A stretch of DNA of 26,091 nucleotides. Origin: JBDREF01 sp043820045 (GTDB lineage Bacteria > Planctomycetota > Phycisphaerae > Sedimentisphaerales > Anaerobacaceae). Below, one piece after another: positions 23,573 to 26,091 of the stretch (positions within the stretch are counted from its first letter, which is position 1; each line of letters opens with the position of its first letter). The position numbers and the translations under genes were made by a program. The notes under the pieces were generated by a model. The model saw only the letters and a list, made by a program, of their open reading frames with translations, was not told the origin of the DNA and searched no databases. The DNA lies in NCBI GenBank assembly GCA_043820045.1, contig JBDREF010000502.1:1-26091 (forward strand), read 5' to 3'.

Positions 23573-23623
23573 ATGTCTTTAAGATGTGGGGGCCGAATCT
23601 ATCGTGGAGGAACTGCACAATGA
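23573..23623 (+). CDS. 16-codon leader ORF overlapping the protease start
   Basis: ATG at 23573, preceded by AAAGGAGG (23561-23568) with 4 nt between, encodes MSLRCGGRIYRGGTAQ. Its TGA stop overlaps the ATG of the protease gene (ATGA at 23620-23623). The strength of its ribosome binding site, the short length and the exact 4-nt overlap suggest a leader peptide that couples translation to the protease gene. The peptide has no obvious run of one regulatory amino acid (two Arg-Gly-type stretches only), so classical attenuation is not indicated. Confidence 0.55.
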   Translation: MSLRCGGRIYRGGTAQ

Positions 23624-26091
23624 TTTCATCAAACCATTCGAGAACAAACAGGAACATTTTGGCGGGTCCGTATGCTTTTGTGCTGTTCATCGCAATTCTT
23701 GCGATCGGCACTCTGGCGACGGCCCAGGAAGACTCAAAGGAGGTGATTTCTCAGGCAATTGCCGGTATTCTGCAGAGTGCCAGCATGTCAGGTCAGGGCA
23801 TGCTGGATGGCGGGGGACCGTCGATGACGGAGCCGCGTTTATCGAAAACCAAGAGTGGTTACGTGCGCATCCTGGGGGCGCCGCCCTCGCAGTACTTTCC
23901 GGTACCCTCGGCCGTCCCCGGTGACGCCGAATCGACAGCGAGATACTTTCTCCAGGACCACAAAGCCGCATTTGGCATAGGCAGCGAGGTATTCGACTTC
24001 GTTGCCAACCGGACGCAGACTAAGGACGGGCGCAGTCATGTGCGCTTCGGGCAGCTCTACGCCGGGATTCCGGTTTTTGCCGCAGAGACCCTTGTTCAGT
24101 TAAACGGAGACGGCGGGGTTGAATATGTTTCGAGCGACATCATCACAGACGCTGAGTTGCCCGATATCGAAGATGTGTCAATGGTTCCGTCGATTACAAG
24201 CTCCGAAGCCGAGCAGATTGCAATCGGTATGATGATGCAGGAGAATATAGGGGTTGAAATGCACGCAGAGCCTGCCGTTGTCATGATTTACCAGCCTTCG
24301 ATTATCGGCAAGATTGGACCGACACGCCTGGTTTGGAATACCACGGTGGCGGGTGGGCCGGGGTCCTTCGTGGCTGAACTGGTTCTTGTCGATGCACACA
24401 GCGGAGAAATTGCCCTGCATTACTCTCTGATAAGGACAGCCAAGAACCGGCTGATTTACGATGCGGACAGCAGTACGCGTGGCATTCTCGTGCGAGCGGA
24501 AGGGGATCCGCCATACGGACTGTTACGCGATGTAGATCTGGCTTACGACTATCTTGGTGACACCTACGACTTCTACATGAGCCATCACGGTCGCGACAGT
24601 ATCGACGATGCCGGCATGGACATGGTAGCTTTCGTGCGAGTTTGTCTCCCGGACGACCCCTGTCCCTGGTGGGGTGCCGGTTGGTTCGGTGATTCACGCG
24701 TCATGGGCTTCGGTGAGGGCTGGGTCGCTGATGACATAACAGGACACGAACTTACCCATGGAGTTGTAAATTGTGAATCCAAGCTGGTGTATGCGGGCGA
24801 GTCGGGCGCAATAGACGAATCGTTTTGTGATATGTGGGGTGAGTGGATTGATCAGACCAACGCCCGAGGCAACGACTCGGCAAGCTTCAAATGGCTGATT
24901 GGTGAGGATTCGCCTATTGGGGCATTTCGAAATATGAAAGATCCCCCGCAATTTGATGATCCCGACAGGAAAGGGAGCCCGAATTGGTATAGAGGCTCTG
25001 ATGACAGTGCATTTGTTCACATCAATAGCGGTGTAAACAACAAACTCTGCTACCTGCTGACCGACGGCGGCACCTTCAGGGGCGAGACGATAACGGGCAT
25101 GGGCATATCGAGGGTTGCAGATCTTTACTACGAGGTTCAAACCACGCTTCTGACCTCGGGCGCAGATTACTATAATCTCTATTCGGCCCTGAGGCAAGCA
25201 GCATTCAACTTGGGCTGGACCGACGCTCAGACGCAGAACCTGGAAAGAGGCTGCCAGGCAGTTGAGATTGCCGAAGAGGACAGGACTGTGGTCGTATTTT
25301 CAGATACCTTCCCGGCGGGAGGCATCGACAGGTCGAAATGGCCCGTGGTTCACAATGCCGCCGTGAGTGATGGCGGCAGGGACGAGCCTTCCGGCCAGTA
25401 TTCTCTGCGGTTAAACGGCAATCCGTCCGGTGGTGACACGGTCGAGTCAAGAGTGATAGACCTGTCTTTCTATTCAGGTGCGACACTCACATATAGTTAC
25501 GAGAAAACAGGCTACGGCGAGTCACCGGATAATGGAGATGATTTAATCTTTTCCTACTGGACCGGTTCGACCTGGAAGGAGCTGGATCGTCAGGAAGGTA
25601 CTATACCGGATATGGAACATTACACGCAGATTAGTATTGAATTTCCCCCCGATGCGATGCACGCCGGTTTCAAGTTGCAGATCCGAAGTATCGGGACTGC
25701 TGACGATTATTACTACCAGGATGATTGGTTCGTCGATGACGTGGAGATCGAAGCATGGATCGGCAGCACGGTCGTATTCGAAGATACGTTCCCGTCGCTG
25801 CACGTCGATTCGACAAAATGGCCGTACGCGGAAGGAGCCTCAGTCGATGGCGATGGCCAAAACCCGCCGTCTCCCCCGTATTCTCTGCACCTGAGGGCTT
25901 CCAATGTGGCCAGGTCGCTGAAGATAGACATGTCCTCTTTCTCAGGTGCGACGCTCAGCTATCAATACCAGCGAACAGGCGCCGGCGAACCCCCGGATGA
26001 GGGTGACGACTTGACTTTCTCCTACTGGAACGGCTCGTCCTATGTGGAGTTGACTCGTCATCCCGGTTCCGGTCCGGACATGACAAGCTTC
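23620..26091 (+). CDS. Secreted M4 (thermolysin-like) metalloprotease with C-terminal repeats (3' end missing)
   Basis: 824 codons without a stop up to the window end. Start: ATG at 23620 with GGAGGA 8 nt upstream; an in-frame ATG at 23584 lacks a usable site. Residues about 14-33 are a Sec signal segment. A fungalysin/thermolysin-type propeptide (FGQLYAGIPVFAAETL, about residue 143-158) and a PepSY region (about 190-275) follow. The peptidase domain (about 270-550) has all catalytic residues: HELTH (376-380), third zinc ligand Glu400 in GAIDESFCD (20 residues after His380, as in thermolysin) and transition-state His467 in FVHINSGVNN. From residue 558 two beta-sandwich repeats begin at VVFSDTFP and VVFEDTFP (718); they are about 155 residues each and the second runs off the window. 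It is probably an extracellular protease maturing by propeptide removal. Confidence 0.92.
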   Translation, partial: MISSNHSRTNRNILAGPYAFVLFIAILAIGTLATAQEDSKEVISQAIAGILQSASMSGQGMLDGGGPSMTEPRLSKTKSGYVRILGAPPSQYFPVPSAVPGDAESTARYFLQDHKAAFGIGSEVFDFVANRTQTKDGRSHVRFGQLYAGIPVFAAETLVQLNGDGGVEYVSSDIITDAELPDIEDVSMVPSITSSEAEQIAIGMMMQENIGVEMHAEPAVVMIYQPSIIGKIGPTRLVWNTTVAGGPGSFVAELVLVDAHSGEIALHYSLIRTAKNRLIYDADSSTRGILVRAEGDPPYGLLRDVDLAYDYLGDTYDFYMSHHGRDSIDDAGMDMVAFVRVCLPDDPCPWWGAGWFGDSRVMGFGEGWVADDITGHELTHGVVNCESKLVYAGESGAIDESFCDMWGEWIDQTNARGNDSASFKWLIGEDSPIGAFRNMKDPPQFDDPDRKGSPNWYRGSDDSAFVHINSGVNNKLCYLLTDGGTFRGETITGMGISRVADLYYEVQTTLLTSGADYYNLYSALRQAAFNLGWTDAQTQNLERGCQAVEIAEEDRTVVVFSDTFPAGGIDRSKWPVVHNAAVSDGGRDEPSGQYSLRLNGNPSGGDTVESRVIDLSFYSGATLTYSYEKTGYGESPDNGDDLIFSYWTGSTWKELDRQEGTIPDMEHYTQISIEFPPDAMHAGFKLQIRSIGTADDYYYQDDWFVDDVEIEAWIGSTVVFEDTFPSLHVDSTKWPYAEGASVDGDGQNPPSPPYSLHLRASNVARSLKIDMSSFSGATLSYQYQRTGAGEPPDEGDDLTFSYWNGSSYVELTRHPGSGPDMTSF

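Noticed and set aside
1..26091. tRNA, rRNA, CRISPR arrays, insertion sequences
   Set aside because: I saw no cloverleaf-like gene, direct-repeat array, terminal inverted repeat with transposase, or integrase anywhere in the window. A tRNA or Rfam scan was not possible here.

Overview
The window looks like chromosomal DNA (roughly 55% GC by eye) from a member of the Planctomycetota, most likely a polysaccharide-degrading Phycisphaerae or Sedimentisphaerales-type bacterium. This is inferred from several features seen together: a secreted LamG protein with YYWRVDE-type beta-sandwich repeats, many Gfo/Idh/MocA oxidoreductases (one with a Tat signal), a sialate O-acetylesterase, sugar isomerase/epimerase TIM barrels, and a hydrazine-synthase-alpha-like cytochrome fused to a formylglycine-generating-enzyme (FGE)-like domain. 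No rRNA, tRNA, CRISPR array, transposase or phage gene was seen.

Layout. Positions 1-2477 (minus strand) hold core genes: the start of an unidentified gene, rnpA, a CPA2-type cation/proton antiporter with a CBS pair, and a half-length PTS EIIA-like gene that overlaps the antiporter by ATGA. Positions 2739-11782 hold secreted carbohydrate-related proteins: a sialate O-acetylesterase (minus), a DUF4432-like mutarotase fused to a TlpA thioredoxin (plus), a LamG/Fn3-like protein (plus) and a large glycoside-hydrolase-like protein (minus). The last has an intact in-frame signal peptide upstream of its first usable start codon.

Positions 11990-16446 (plus) hold the HzsA-like dihaem/FGE-like fusion, overlapping by ATGA a Gfo/Idh/MocA protein with a Sec-type signal. 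Positions 16490-23356 (minus) form a run of catabolic genes. In transcription order these are a Tat-exported Gfo, a Gfo, a 25-residue lipoprotein, a MalY-like PLP enzyme, DeoC, a Gfo and a TIM-barrel epimerase. Positions 23508 to the end (plus) hold a strong promoter, a 16-codon leader ORF and an M4 (thermolysin) metalloprotease that runs off the window.

How they may work together (inference): exported hydrolases, the esterase and binding modules release decorated sugars. Oxidoreductases with an epimerase-like lyase or isomerase would then process them by oxidation and beta-elimination chemistry, and DeoC would cleave a phosphorylated deoxysugar. The HzsA-like/FGE-like protein is the least understood element. 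It has c-type haem motifs, lacks one of the two FGE cysteines, and is translationally coupled to an oxidoreductase.
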